From Cricetomys ansorgei (Eukaryota; Chordata; Mammalia; Rodentia; Nesomyidae), in the NCBI GenBank assembly GCA_026225945.1, contig JAMJFZ010002475.1, positions 2,445,001 through 2,509,000 on the forward strand: 64,000 nucleotides of DNA. Direction: 5' to 3'. The notes beneath the pieces were generated by a model. It saw nothing but the letters and a program-made list of their open reading frames with translations, was not told the DNA's origin and ran no database searches. Made by a program: the position numbers and the translations under genes. Positions 1-13,636 of the stretch are shown piece after piece (within the stretch, counting starts at the first letter, position 1; each line of letters opens with the position of its first letter).

Positions 1-2528
1 ACTGATGTATTTGCTGCTCTGAGAACTCCAGGCTGATACATTCAGCCTAAATACTAAATTATAATGTGTCATATCATAAAAAACACAGACCCCCAAACCT
101 CTGATGAATGGGTCAGTACCAGTGACCATCAGGTATGAGGCGGTGGCGGGGGACCAGAGAGTAGGAAATCAGCTAATTCTGCCCTAAACATTGCTTTGCG
201 ATGCTATTCAACGTCTCGCTCCACGTTAAAGGAGCACATTTATAAATGACAAGTGGCTCAGTTAATGTAAAACCATGTTAATGTAAAACTATGTAGCTCT
301 CTAACTGGGAACTTACAACCCTAACATGGCTTTGGCTGCATGTGGAATGTTACAATCATGTTTATGTTACACATGCTTAGCAAAATGCAAACTGACCCCT
401 TGAAGGTACTTGTGCATCATGAGTTGTAGTTTTTTTTATATGACTTTGCTTCCTGAGTGAACACAACCATGTCTAGCATTGACCGTGTGAGAGTTAAGGA
501 CCTCCTGAAATTAGAGATTTAATTATTAAAAACATGAAACAAAGCTACTTACACAGCTAGCTAAGCGCCAACTCTTCAGAAGTCCACATGACCGTTTCTC
601 CTTGATGACCAGGGCATTAAAGTAGGAGAGCAGGCTTTGTGTTGATGACTCCCATTGAGACGTGTAACTCTCTGATCTCTATGGTTCTAAGAACATCAGC
701 CAAGCAACTTACGGATGGGCTTTCATGTGTCCAGTCTCCTAATCAATATACCCAGAGAAAGACGCTTGTAAAGAAATTATCCAAATGATGCTGGACTTGA
801 GACATTTGTACTTAACGCAAAGCTCGGCTGCTGGAGACTCTTTTACCAGAAACGAAGCCCTAAGGTGGTGGCACGGAGAAGGCCAGCAGAGGTGCACGGG
901 CTTCCCACTTTAAGTTAAGTTAAACTTCACAGGTGTTTCTTAGGCATATTTTCTGGGTTTTATTCTTAATGGTTTCCCATACGGCACAACTTGCATTTCT
1001 GGTTTCTCCGATTTTCATTCATCATTTAAAGAAAAATAGGAGAGGCCCTAGCGTTCCTTGGTTAGCGTTCCTTGGATAGAACCACATTGCGCTTTCTGCG
1101 TCTCCCTGTTCTTTGGAACATGTTTACTCTCCAAATCTCTGTTTGCTTCCAAACTGCTCCGGTATAGCTCAGTTATTTTTAAAAGTTGTGTTTGTTCTTC
1201 ATGGATCTTATTCCATTATTTAATACCGAATTGAAGGCATCATTCCTGTATCTGCACAAGTGACTCATTCCCCCCCCTCCCCCAAGCAAAACATACGTTG
1301 CAGGTGAAGTTCTCACAAAGCCTTCATTTTCTCTTTCTTGCTGGTAGAACACATGAAGAAATCCCATTGGTTAACGGTGCTTCTTCCCAGGGGTTCTCAA
1401 CCTTCCAATCACTGTGACCCTTTAATACGGTTCCTCAGGATTGAAATTGAAGTTTGTGTCTTATTAAAAAAAATGATACAGCATCATTTTCAAAACAGGA
1501 ACTCTTCTTTCCTTCATCTAAATGAAAGTGTTTAAAACGCAGAAAATTAATAAGAAACATTTTTTCCCCCACGAATTTCAGTGAAGTTTTTATTTCTAAG
1601 TTTCTGTCATTGTCTCACGTCTCTTGGAAGATAGGATAGAAAACAAAAAAAAAATTTAGCCTCATGTACTCAACTCGGCGACAAATACGAAAACCTTGGT
1701 TATATGAAATTTACCAAATGTTTTACTGGGAGAAACGATGCTCTGAAAGAGTCAAATTCTCCTGCTCTTCCACAGACTTAATATCCTCTTGGTGGTAAAT
1801 AATCACTGGCAAATATCCACAAACATTCCCGCTTGGGGAACAGTAACTGCTGAGAAAAACCTTTAAAAACATTAAGAGCTGGGGAGAATAAACAATTGGT
1901 CTGTTGTTTAGATTGTTCTTTTGGTAAACAGAAAAACGGGGAAAACGGCCTCTATATGTAACGTTTAAGGAAACGAAACAACTGTATGATATCCTCCCTA
2001 TGGAAAGATGAAATATAGGGGTTTTTTCTGGATTATCCGCGGTGTCGGGGTGTTAACTTCCCCCGCTCAGTGCCTATTTATTGCATGGGATCAGTATTTG
2101 AATATTAGCTGAGCTTCCGTCAAACACCAGAGGGCGCTCCAACACAGTCTGTTTTATGTTCCTCCATTCATTTTGGTTTAGCCCTAAAAACTCACACTTA
2201 AATGTGAGATCCCAAATAAAATACCTAAAAAAAAAAAAAAAAAAAAGCACGCTTGATCAAGGTGCCAGTGTAGTGTAGAGCTGACTCTGAAACTTGTCTT
2301 TGGAAAAACTGTTAAAAGTGTCCGTGAGACATAACAACGCAAGCCCTGTATACACCGTGCTGGAGAACTTAAACAGAGAACTGGAATCGTTAACATAGTT
2401 TGCAGTCTTGCAAGGTGGCCCCAGAAAATTCACTCATCCTTTTATTTTTGCTGAAAATTTTAAGTTGTACAATTAGCGTGATTTAGCATTAATTAGCATA
2501 ATCATTAGCTTACTGAGACATCACTTTT
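1..2528. other. unassigned sequence
   Basis: Apart from the URR1-like end at 1388 and a 20-A run at 2227-2246, I see no gene or recognisable repeat. Confidence 0.5.
1388..1440. mobile_element. URR1-like terminal fragment
   Basis: CAGGGGTTCTCAACCTTCCA followed by GTGACCCTTTAATACGGTTC matches one end of the 54-kb element (its complement). The remainder is lost or unrecognisable after about 1440. Confidence 0.7.
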
Positions 2529-2688
2529 ACTTCTTTTTTTTGGGGGGGGGGGGTCAGTTTCGCGACAGGGTTTCTCTGTGTAGCCCCGGCTGTCCTGGAA
2601 CTCACTCTGTAGACCAGGCTGGCCTCGAACTCACAGAGATCCTCCTGCCTATGCCTCCTGAGTGCTGGGATTAAAGCCAGAGACCGGC
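2529..2688 (-). repeat. B1 SINE
   Basis: 7SL-derived SINE in reverse orientation. Its poly-T/poly-G start and the complement of the B1 body (GGTTTCTCTGTGTAGCCC, then the CTGGAACTCACTCTGTAGAC block) are clear. It is flanked by an 8-bp duplication TCACTTTT at 2521-2528 and 2689-2696, so it is a complete insertion. Confidence 0.93.
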
Positions 2689-2716
2689 TCACTTTTCACA
2701 TCTTAAGAATGAAAAC

Positions 2717-2943
2717 AGGGCTGGAGAGATGGCTCAGTAGTTGAGAGCACTTGCTGCTCTTACAGAGGACCTAGGTTCAGTTCCCAGCACCCACATGGCA
2801 GCTCATAATTCACCTGTAATTTCAGTTCCAGGGAATACCCCTGTCTCATGCACCAGGCATTCGGGTGGTACACACACACACACCCATGGGGGCAAAACTC
2901 TCATGACCATCCCCATAAATAAATAAAGAAAAACATGAAAATC
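2717..2943 (+). repeat. B2 SINE with 11-bp target duplication
   Basis: The tRNA-derived head GGGCTGGAGAGATGGCTCAG is followed by the typical body (TTCAGTTCCCAGCACCCACA) and an AATAAATAAAG-type tail. The flanks AGAATGAAAAC at 2706-2716 and 2944-2954 are identical, giving exact ends. It lies 28 bp from the preceding B1. Confidence 0.95.
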
Positions 2944-2954
2944 AGAATGAAAAC

Positions 2955-5841
2955 CTAAACAGTAAGGCACATTCATGAAACAAACTCATAACATTGATTT
3001 CCAAAGCTCTCTATAACCTTTCGTTTTGATGATCTGTGTCCTGTCAGGTGTTTTTTATTTGGTTTGGAGCTTGTTTCATGCTTCTGTCTCTCTTACCGTC
3101 ATTGTGTATTTGATTTTTATAGCAACATTCTTTGTGTCTTTCGCATTATCTCTCTCTATATGTACATACATATATACAGTGTTTGGTTTTCATGATATTT
3201 GCACATATTATCACAGTATATTTAAAAACTAACATCAAATTAATGTCTACAGCATGTAAAATCTCTACGCTTTCTTCCTCCCACACATTTTGCAATTGAT
3301 AACACAATTTCCACCCTTTATGTTCTAAATCTTATTTATTTCCTGTGAGGTGCCTTGCAGTGTTGGTCACGCTGACCCGACACTCAGAATCCTCCACTGT
3401 TTAAACGTCTCCGAGTTTAGGACTTCAGGGTTCTGAAACGCTGTATTGTCCTTCCTCCTCCCCTCTCTAGCAAAACATGAAATAGTAGTTCAACAAGTCC
3501 TTAACAAAGCTCTTTAAAACAATGTACAATTGTGTTGGGAAAGGCCAGAGACTCCCCCCTCTTCTCAACAACGCACCCTCATTCTTCAAAACATCGACAC
3601 TTATTTTCAATTCTGGAGAGCAAGGAGTTAGTTGCAGAATCTCCTCTGAATGAAGGCTAGCATCTGTCATGTCTAAGTGCAGTCATCTTTGTCCTTGATG
3701 TCTCCCTGACTGTAATTCTGAATCTCCCATGTAGTGCTCAAATGTACTTGTCCTTGTTCTGCGTGTAAGAGGAGAAGAGAATACCTGACCACACAGAGCC
3801 TCCACACAGACTTTGTATCAGATACTTAGAAGGCAGTGCTTTTGCTTTCTGCTGTGACACACCATTAACACCCAACTCTACATGCCCTTACAACACATTC
3901 TTTTCTTACCATGTGGCTTGATATACGTGTTGATGGAAACAGGTTGTAAAGCAATGGACAAGATTCAGCCACAGAAACTTTTAAATATGAAGTCCAAACC
4001 CAAGGTATATATTATGCATGTGTGAAAAGGCTCACATTTAAATATAATGGAATGTCTAAATAAAAGAAACAGTAGTTACTTTTTCCATGTGTCTCTACTG
4101 CATGTCAACAAGACAATTTATTTCAAAAGTATCCACAAATTACCAATTTGTGGTAAAAGTCAGATCATGTGACATTTGCAAACTTTGTAAGAAGAAACAG
4201 ACTTCAAAGCACCAGATATTTATTTATTTACTTATTTATCTCTTGTATAATTCAACCCAACTCCATCCTCCTCTCCCTCCACTCCTCCCAGACCCCGCCC
4301 CCATCTCTCCTCTTCTCCGGATCCACTCCTGTAAGTGTAGATGTAAGTGTTGATTTTAATATTCTTATTCTCACGGGTTCATGGCAAAAGGCAGTTTACT
4401 CTTTGCTAATTCAATTCCTTGTTCTAGAGAGTTTCAGCCTTCCTACAATCTAATCTGCAAACCTACACCTAGAATGTTTCAGCCTCTGAAACTTACTGCG
4501 GACTAACTATCTTCTGAACTACCTTTTTTTCACTCTGATCTGTTCTGTGAACTCTGAACTGTAAATTGTAAACGGTCTGCTTCTGACTCTCCAATGTCCC
4601 ATGTGACTGAAGAGCTGGACCAGAGGGGAGTCCTTACAGAGAAACTAATTTCTATGCGACAAAGCAATTTCTCTAAATGAAACTCAACACACTTTGCAAC
4701 AATGGCCTACACGTCTCTGGCATGTTGTGTTTGGAAGCAGTGAAGGACTTAGGGAAGTTGGTTAAGAAAGGCACTGAACCGAAGTTCAAATCAGCCAGTC
4801 TTCTAACTAAAGGAGAAAATCCATATATAACTTCTTGATTATATATGGAAAGGATTCACCTGAGAGGATGGAGCATGCACCAGCACAACACATTCAAACT
4901 TTGTGGACGAGTCCTTGCCATTCACCCTGGGTGTAGCAGTTTTCTATTGATGTAACCGATTTCCAAAACGCTGATATTTAAAACAATAAAGGTGCATTAA
5001 CTGAAGAGCAAAGTGTAATACTTGGAGTCTCCCAGCTTTCCCTGTACCATTTCACCCTGACTGCACAGAGCAGTCCTAGTTAACTTAGGAAGGTTGTAGA
5101 AATGATGGTCACAAGGTCTTTCCTGGAGGTCGGCTACTAGGTTGGTTACAAGTTAAAGCATTCCATATTGTAGCTCGGAGTCAAAACCAATTCTGCTGTT
5201 TCTGTAAGAAAAACTCAGTTTGCAAAACACTTTTATCATGCACGGATAACTCAATCTTTGGAACTAGTTTTCATATGAGAAATGAAAATGAAAGTACTTG
5301 CTCGTCTTTTCTGAGTGAATGATGATATTACCAACCAAGACTGAGAATTAATGCTTTGACATAGAGTAATTAGTTTGTTTCCTTAGCCCTTTAGACTATT
5401 AACACCATTAATACTGAGCAGAAAGTGCCAAAGATGACTTTCCACTTTCATTGATGTAGCGATAATTTGAAACCAAACAGATATTTAAGAATTGAGAACA
5501 TATCAAATACGATGACCTCCAAGCTTCAGAACGCCATAGAGGTGTGGACCGTCCAGCAGAATTCCCCCATCAGATGGTAGAGGTTGGAGTTAAACTTCAA
5601 CCTATACTATTTAGTCCCTACACGATTGGGCGTTTTGGCCTCTGCTTACTTATTCTAACCTGAATGTGTATACTAGCTAATATTGTGTATAACCTTAAGA
5701 AGCTTTATTTTCAAAGTCCTCATTTTCTCATTTCACAGCCTACTCAATATATAAGCTCAAAGAAGCGCCTTCTCCCTTGAACCATAACCATTAGGATACA
5801 AATCGTCTGACAGCTTGATCGCATAGCTGCAGGAACAGAGA
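2955..5841. other. unassigned AT-rich sequence
   Basis: It holds only the short L1-like fragment at 4.2 kb. The open frames here are short and unconvincing. Confidence 0.5.
4218..4345 (-). mobile_element. L1 3' UTR fragment (tail side)
   Basis: A TTTATTTATTTACTTATTTA tail (complement of the L1 A-rich end) is followed by a C/T-rich stretch with CCACTCCTCCCAGACCC, the complement of the L1 purine tract. Confidence 0.5.
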
Positions 5842-5975
5842 GTAGAACTGTTTGAAAAGATTAGAAGGATTAGGAAGTGTGATCTTGTTGGAGGAAGTGT
5901 GTCATTAGGGGTGGGCTTTGAGGTTTCAAAAGTCCATGGCAGGCCCAGTCTTTCTCTCTCTCCCTCTCTTTCTCC

Positions 5976-6006
<31 letters not shown>

Positions 6007-6202
6007 CCCTCCTCTGCTTGGTGAACAGGATGTAGCTCTCAAGCTATGCCTCGAGCAGCGTGCCTGCCAGCCACCATGCTCCCCGCCATGATGATAGACT
6101 AAGCCTCTGAAACTGCAAGCGAGCCCCCTATTAAATGTTTTCTTTTATAAGAGTTGCCTTGGATATGGTGTCTCTTCACAGCAACAGAGCAGTGACTAAG
6201 AA
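5842..6202 (+). repeat. rodent TG...CA-type repeat, family A (partial, CT-expanded)
   Basis: GGGGTGGGCTTTGAGGTTTC, CAAGCTATGCCTCGAG, GATAGACTAAGCCTCTGAAA, then TAAGAGTTGCCTTGG and GTGTCTCTTCACAGCAACAG, ending CAGTGACTAAGA. The same landmarks recur at 26.8, 48.0 and 57.9 kb. A CT-rich run (5951-6009) has expanded inside. Common in muroid genomes; I do not assign a library name. Confidence 0.75.
5951..6009 (+). repeat. (CT)n microsatellite
   Basis: Pyrimidine-only run of mainly CT steps within a family A repeat. Confidence 0.9.
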
Positions 6203-6344
6203 AGCCATAAAATGAGAACACTTTAGCAAAGCTAAACTTTTAATTTTACTGGTCCAAGTTCAACAGATGAGAATCGACTTACAATAGGAAATTTGCAGTG
6301 AGCATACGTGTCAAAGATCTGCAGCTTGGAATGTAGAAAACAAT

Positions 6345-6376
6345 ATTTTGTTTTTTGTTTTGTTTTGTTTTGTTTT
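6345..6376 (+). repeat. (TTTTG)n microsatellite
   Basis: Several TTTTG units following CAATA. Confidence 0.9.
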
Positions 6377-7186
6377 CAGAGTAAAGAAGGGCATGTAGCT
6401 GCCTCAGATTCCACAGGAGGCCATTGCTTTTAGATGCGAACCCTTGCGGTTTTTGGTAAGAATAGAAGAAAAAGAAAAAAAATCAGAGAGTGGCATGTCC
6501 ATTAATCATGGAGAGTAAGAAAAACTACTTGACATGGAGCTCCTTTCTCTGCAAAGGTTCTGTTCACACACATCCTTGGAACTGACCTGTGAAGGCTGAC
6601 TCTTGGGCTTACTCATCTAATACAGGCTCCAATTTGGAAGCTGTCTTCTGAGATTTTTTTTTTTCCTAAGCAAAGGGAAAATGAGGTAGCTAGGGGTTCT
6701 TTTCTCAAACTTCAAGAGTTGTGTAAAGTTTTAACTGCCTTTTCCAATTTTTAACTTGAATTCTATACTATGACATTTCTTGCCCCTTGCTTCAATTTTT
6801 TTTCTTCTTCTGAAATTTGTTTCTCTATGACGGCTGTAGCCTTCTAAAGGTAGTACGCCCAGTCTCCTACTTGGGCAACAGTATCGAAGTGATTACAGGC
6901 CCGATTTCTTCTGCCCTTGGGTGAGCCTCCTGGAGGGTTGTTCTCTCTCAAAGTTTAATAGTATCCAGAAGCTTGTGGCATTTGTGTCGTTTCTAGCAAT
7001 TTGTTCCTAAATTGACTTGGATATTTTACACTAGAATGCACTGGAATGATTCTGACATAACACGACTAATATAAAAGATCTATGTGTAGCAGAAACTGCA
7101 CCAGTAGCTTTATTTAATATTGTAAAGAATGGCTTCAATTCCTGACGCTGATTTCCTTAGCCTACATACTTCCTCATAGCGAATAA

Positions 7187-7532
7187 TGAGAGGCCCAGCG
7201 CCCCTAGCGGTGAAGGCACTGACCTCTCCTCGCTGTTTAATGCCAAGTCATCGCTTTCCCAGAAGCCTCTGTTTTATGTCAAGTACTTGCTTTCCCAGAA
7301 ACCCTTGTTTCCTCATAACATTTAGAGAGCCAATCCAGTGCTCAGGGTCTGACCAATCAGAGAGATCCCCTGCTTCCTTTAACAACCCACACGGCCAGTT
7401 TTCTGGGTCCTGGTCCATCTTGCATGGTGCCAGACCCCAGTGTGCTGGTTTGCTCTGAAGAATAAAAGTGCCTTTGCTTTTTGCATAGGTGGTCCCACTG
7501 GTCTTTGGGGGGGGCAAATTTCAGACTTAACA
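7187..7532 (+). mobile_element. solo retroviral LTR (346 bp, AATAA duplication)
   Basis: Begins TGAGAGGCCC and ends GACTTAACA, with AATAA on both sides (7182-7186 and 7533-7537). Inside are a CCAATCAGAG box and AATAAAAGTG at 7461-7470, i.e. promoter-like and polyadenylation motifs in the expected order. It is the remnant of an endogenous retrovirus after loss of the interior. The 5-bp duplication does not settle the class and I do not name the family. Confidence 0.78.
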
Positions 7533-7687
7533 AATAATATTTAAATTGATTTTACCACTTATAGCATAGAGTCACATCATGAGATTCACTACATTATTTT
7601 GGGCACTTTTTTGGACTTATTTTTCTATGTGTTGTTCAGTCACATGATAAAAAATTATTTTCGTTTAAAAGGTTTTAAGAAGGGAGT

Positions 7688-7746
7688 AATATGTAGCTCA
7701 GGCTGGCCTCAAACTCGTGATCCTCCTGCCTCTGCCTCCTTCAGCA
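7688..7746 (-). repeat. B1 fragment
   Basis: The complement of a partial B1 is visible (GGCTGGCCTCAAACTCGTGA, then CCTGCCTCTGCCTCCT). Both ends of the element are missing, and it abuts an L1 3' UTR on the right. Confidence 0.65.
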
Positions 7747-7749
7747 AAT

Positions 7750-8215
7750 CTCACTGGCTAAGGCCGCAGAGGGCACCAGGAGAACAAGTCCTATGGTGTC
7801 AACTGGCTAGAACTCTTAGGGACTCATAGAGACTGAAGGAGCAGATGCATAACCTGCAGGGTCTTCTAAAAATATGGCTGCCTGGATTGGTGTTCTTGCA
7901 AAACTCCTACAGGCTGGAATGGAGGCGTCTCTGACCCTTTTACCTGCCCTTGGGACGCTTTTGCTGAGGCTTGCTGGGTTGCCTAGACCACCCTTGTAGG
8001 GAATAGTGCCTGGCCTGTTCCATCTTGCTAGGCCACACCCTGTTTGAGTGGTAAACCTGGGAGGACTGTTCTTTTCTAGGGAGAAGCTGGGGTCGGGGTG
8101 GGGGTAGGTAGATCTGAGGGAGAGGGGAGATTGGGGGAACTGAGAGAAGTGGAGGGATGAGAGGAGGGGTTAGGGATATGTTGTGTGAGTTGTATGAGAG
8201 GAAAAAAATTCAAAA
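7750..8215 (+). mobile_element. 5'-truncated L1: 3' UTR only
   Basis: ACTCATAGAGACTGAAGGAG, GGAGGCGTCTCTGACCC and GCTGGGTTGCC occur in the order of the rodent L1 3' UTR. A G/A-rich tract (8080-8170) and an A-rich end follow. No ORF2 sequence precedes it. Confidence 0.75.
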
Positions 8216-10839
8216 AGGGAGAATTAATTGTGGGCTCTGAGAAAACTCTAAAAAAATCAGGTTTTGGGAATTCAGGATCAGATTTTATACCTATCGTGTA
8301 TTTTATTTTGTATTTCCCCCCAAAGGCATTTTATTTAGACCTGCTGCAAGGACACGCTCTCACACAGCAGGCTGCTTCCCATTGGTTTGTGTTCACTCTA
8401 GATGTTTCTATTCTGAGGATCTTATTCCATTGCCTTGCTGGTTTCTGCTGAGTTGTGTCTCTCCTTTTACTTGGCGTGGAATCTTTCACGTGATTTTTTC
8501 TGGTGGGTGGATTGGAGCCTCACGGAATCAGCTCTTTTTTGAGGTCTCTCACCTGGAAGGTAAGCTTTCTCCCAGGCAGCCGTTTCTAACTGACGAGTGG
8601 GACTTGTTCCAAAGCACAGCCAGACCATGTTTCTCATCTTCATGGTAGATCTCAACTCTGAATCTATAGGTGGGAGACACGGACCGGGGGTCCGGGTGGC
8701 CTGGGAGATTCTCTGGCAGAGCTGAAAGGGTGACATAGGGCCTGAGATCTGGTCATATTTCTTAAATCCACTTACTAGTGATCAAAAGAAATAACTGGGT
8801 TGTAATAGATAAATTAACATAGAATAGTATAGTCTTCCAATAATTCTTGAAACAAAAGAAAACTAATAAGAGCAGCGAGCTAGTCAAAAACAAAGAATAT
8901 TCTGGTGAGCCTACAAGAAAGCGTTCCAATAGTCTTTTTAAATGCATATTAACTAAGCCCAGTACTTTAGAAATACCATCAAACTGAATAAAAAAAGACT
9001 AGACTTCATCCAGTCTACAACAGTTGTGCTACCTATCTCAAGCAATGGGATGGGAGAAGGCAGGGTAGTAAAACACTAATTTAAAAACCAGAATGGCTCT
9101 GTTAATATTGAACAGGTTAGACACCAGAACAAAGAATTGTCAGGTAGAAACGGGAATATCGGATAGCGGTTAAAAGGCGTTTGACCAAGACATAACAATT
9201 CTATGGGCACATAAACCAGTCACAAAAATTTGTGACCGATAGGAATGCAAGTAGTAATATATTAATTATATTTGTGGTTGTTTTAGAGAAAGAAATAATA
9301 GACGTAAGATTAGTAGCAACGAGGAGGAACTGAAGTTCTGTTATCTGACTAGACCTAAGTGTATTTGCGTAACAATCCATTTTACAACAGCGTAGCCCGG
9401 AACAGTTCAATAGCCGTTTGGTACAGCCACGAAGGATTCAAGGCCATTTAAATCACAGGTAGAATGATCTCGGACCCTTATAGAAATACTCTGGAGCAGT
9501 AGGAAGGACCTGAAGATGCGGTAAAATTAAACAACGTAAATTCTAAATAATGTGTTCTTCTTCAAATACGAAGACTCAAGAGAGGTGAATATGTGGACCT
9601 GCAGAAGAATGTGCGAGAAAAAGTAATCATACGTTAAATATGAGACAGATTGTGGAAATATATAGCGAGTGAAGGAGAGTCAGTGGGACGAGTTCCTGGT
9701 CGGATAATTTATCGGGATGTTGAAGCGTCGTAGAAAAAAATGATGGAGTAAAAATATTCTCCAGCAGAGGTGTCAGCAGCAGAGATGGTGGACGATCGGT
9801 CGTGATCAGCTCTTTGCCACGCCCTGCTTTTGCGTGGCATTGTGGGTATCTAGAGTCTGGGTACTTAGCTAAGCACTCTGAACACGGGAATGTCAACCAC
9901 TGGGAGTGAAGCTGAAATGCCTCCGCACCATCCGAGTTTCCTAGGCAACACTCAGATTCTCTCTGAGAATGTGCTGACCGTGTTTATTGTGCACTTAAGA
10001 GCTGTAGAATTATTTCTTGTTCTTATTAACATAGCTGCGGTATTTTTTTAAACGTCTGACCTGTTGATTGCTTTCATCATTCAGAAGCCTCAGAGATGAA
10101 CACGATAATACTAGAAACAGATTTGAATCCTTTAGGCCGTGTGGAATTGAGGGAGGTTTCTTGGACAGTCCCTCAGGGATTAGGATACTTATGTTCCTAC
10201 AGTCTAGACACACTCTGTGAAGGACTTTGCATTGACACGCTCTTTCCCAGATGGGCGACTTTATGGTTTCTTACTTACTTTGCTGGCTTGCCCAATTACG
10301 ACGTTTCCGATTCCCTAGTAAAACCTGAAATTGGAAGTGCGTTATGATGGCAAGAACCTGGAATTCATTGCCCAGGTGGAGGCACACAGAAGACAATAGT
10401 ACATTTTTTTTACAATTTTAGCTTGGAATACCCAAATTCACACTGGTCATGAGGGATTTATGAGAAAGGACTAAATCTGAATACGTACTGTCACATGAGT
10501 AGCAAAGGTAATATCTCAGTGTAAAGGGGAATCCTGAGAAACATAAAATAGCCTTTGAGAGAGTTCCTGAGAAGCGTCATGATATAAATCTCCCTCTTGG
10601 TAGTGACTTCCATCAGAACTGGGGCACAAGTCTGGGCCCAGAGGCAATGACTCTGCTGCTGTCTAGCCGGGTGTCACAATACCGATCCCATCTGAAGTAA
10701 AGCCTCTTATGAATGCAGACGAGGGTTGTTTCTGTTTGAACTTTTGCAGCCAATTGTTGAGAAAGTGGGTGGCTTGGGAGAGCTTGCGATTCGAATAGAA
10801 TCCTGGTAAGTGTCTAAGGGCTTCGCTAAGTGTCTAAAA
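8216..10839. other. unassigned sequence
   Basis: I recognise nothing between the two L1 3' ends. Old, unrecognised repeats are possible. Confidence 0.5.
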
Positions 10840-11092
10840 GGGGGGAGGGGAAATCAGTTTTCTTCGGCGGCGTGACACTGGGTATATGTGGAGCTCACTC
10901 TGGGGCAGGCTGCATGCGCGCCAATAGTTGGCCAACACAATCCAGAGTCCGTGTTTCGTTTTGTGGATGTGCTCTTTTTTAAGAGAGGAAGAATATGGAA
11001 TCGGGTAGGTAAGGAGTGGGTAGCTGGGAGGACTTGGGGAGGGGAAAGAATATGATCGAAATAGATTGCATGTAAAACTTTAAAAATTAACT
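10840..11092 (+). mobile_element. 5'-truncated L1: 3' end
   Basis: GGGGAAATCAGTTTTCTTC, then AAGAATATGATCGAAATAGA and TGCATGTAAAACTTTAAAAA, follow the layout of an old rodent (Lx-like) L1 3' end. Confidence 0.65.
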
Positions 11093-13636
11093 AGTGCGTT
11101 ATTAAATAAGGAAAGTATCTGTTGAACAGACATAATGCTAGACCATAAGAAGATAATGTTGGCCAGGTAGACTGACTCCTTTCCCTTGCTTAGTCTGTGG
11201 CCGGAGAGAGAGGGTGCACACATCAGTATGATTAAGTGCTCAAGGGGAACACTATATTGCAGGGTACCCATGCCTTGCTGAGTAAGTTCACTGTCTGGGC
11301 AAGAGTTCAGGAGATAGCATGGAACAAAGATACTGGCCGGGAAATCTGGAAGGCAGAGCCGGAGGTATAATAAGAGACATCCCTAGCACAGGGGCCAGCA
11401 GTGTTTCTGTAATGTCTTTAATTGAACGAGCGATCCATACAGATGTATAGGAGAGAGGAGAAGAGCAGAGCGAGTCGGACCTTAAAATATTTGCTAATTT
11501 ATCGCCGATGAACTATTTTCTGACATTGAGTATCCAAGATCGAGCAGAAAACATAAAGTAAAAGAATTTAGGCCTCCCAGCCATCGCTTTCATCAGAGTG
11601 AAACATCATGGCTCCTTTGCCCTGCAGAGAACTTGGGAAAGTAAATGATTCAGGAGAGAGAGAGAGAAAGATGTGTTTTATATAAAACCATTTTGGATAA
11701 TTATTAAGTTTTTAATAAACAAACTATTTTTATTTTTCTTTCCTTTCTAGTTTTGAACAAAGACCAGATTAAAGCTAATTATAAGAAAATATCACCTAAG
11801 TATTTTCCAATATAAAGGAATCCAGGGGAGAGTTTGATGTGTAGAATTGGAAAAGGAATATAATATTCTACTTAGACTTTCACATATTTTATTACTATGC
11901 TATCATTTCTTTTCCTCTTTTTTTTCTGATTAGGGAACAACAAACTAAATTTAAAAAATTTGAAACAGTTCCTTTTTTAGAAGAACCGAAAATTTTAAAC
12001 CAAACAGCATTGTGACTTACTTCACCTTGAAGTTTCCTGAAGAAAACCACGCGTAACTTCGCCTAGACTTTTAAGCTTATGAGCTCAGTAAAAGAATTCA
12101 TGAAAACCGAAAGGACCGAGGATATTATTATTACAAGAAAGACCATCTAACATTTTAAAATCATTTCGTTGTCTCTGTAACCCTTTTAGAGCCACTATCC
12201 AAGATGAAGAGTACCAGAGGAATTGACTTTCACATCGTTTTTTTCCTCTCGCCCCAACTCCATGACCACCGAGTGTCGTAATCGCTAGGTCGCAGGGGTG
12301 TCAGCATCTTTACCGAGGATACCACACCTTAGCCTTTGAGACACACCCACCAGAGTGAACAATGGCCTAAGTCATTTTCACGCTTGGGTGATGGAATACG
12401 GCAGACAGTTAACTATGGGGAGTTGGTGCTACCTGACAGCAAGGAGTCAAATCCCAAGGTCTGAAGTGCTCTTGGGCTCCTCTTTGGGCTAGCTTCCTAA
12501 CCCTGGGCACACCCATGCCCCATGCCTCAAAGCAGGTGGCTGCCTATTGCAAACATAGCCTACTCACCCCACAGAAGAAACTCTTGTGTGTCTATCCCCT
12601 TCATCTTTATCTGAATTTTACCACTGAAGTCCAGTCCATTTTCAGATACCCTCCCCTGCTATCTAAAACAACAGAACTATGCCCTTTAAGTCTATGCAAC
12701 TTATCACACAATAACTACATAATAATTTTTAATTTGTGGTAACAAGGTGTCTCTCTCAACCCAAAGAGCAGCCGTTAGGGTCAGATGTGAGGGGAATGTG
12801 GAGAGAGAGCCCCGTTCCTTTTTTTCCCAATGGACAGATTAAATAGCTTTCTAGGTGAGCAATTCTGTGAATAATAAAAACATATCTCCTCATGGTATTA
12901 GTTGATTCATGATTTACATTAGAAGTTGGTTTTAAGTTTAATGACCGTAGTTCAGTGATTAGTAATCAAGCTGAGATAAAGGTGCGGAGATCAGGCCTGC
13001 ACCAGCTGCCCGTGTCTGCCCGACATTTATGAATGGCGTCATCCCGTCCTTTCCTTTTGTATCATTGATTGCCGAGCTATGCTGCAGAGGGGACAATCAT
13101 AATGACGAGTGAGTGAAATAACAGGACACGGGAAAGGTCAAAGTGACACCGGTCAGTGTTATCTTCCAGGAACCCTATGAGGACCATAAAAATCCTAAAA
13201 ACCTAAATCCTGCAGCAGGAAAAAAACGAGAGAAAGCAGAGCATCATAAATCCCGCCCCTGCCACCAGCTGTAGTGGAAAGGATTCTTGACAGTTTCATC
13301 TGTGTGAGCCGTGAGGTTAAGAATGCAGTCTTGTGGGAAACAGTCCCATAGTTAGGACCGAACATCCCCATCCTTCGTACATGGAGCTTTGCGACAGAAA
13401 ACAGCAAAGATGCTTCCTTCAGTAACTCAGTGCTCCCTGTGCGTCTTTCCCTTCATGAGGTTGCGAGGTGCTGTGAAAGAGTTTTGGAGATAGGATACCT
13501 CTGAATTTGTAGAATTTAAAAGTTATTATTTAAGGAAAGGCCCATGCCAATGTTACGCATGGTTTTGAAAGTAATTCTTGTATAACTAAAACTAATCTTT
13601 TTGTACCTACAAGTGTCTTGAGGATAATGCATCAGG
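11093..13636. other. unassigned sequence
   Basis: No gene or repeat recognised. Confidence 0.5.

Noticed and set aside
2185..2250. Processed pseudogene suggested by the 20-A run
   Set aside because: No mRNA-like sequence or target duplication could be identified upstream of the run.
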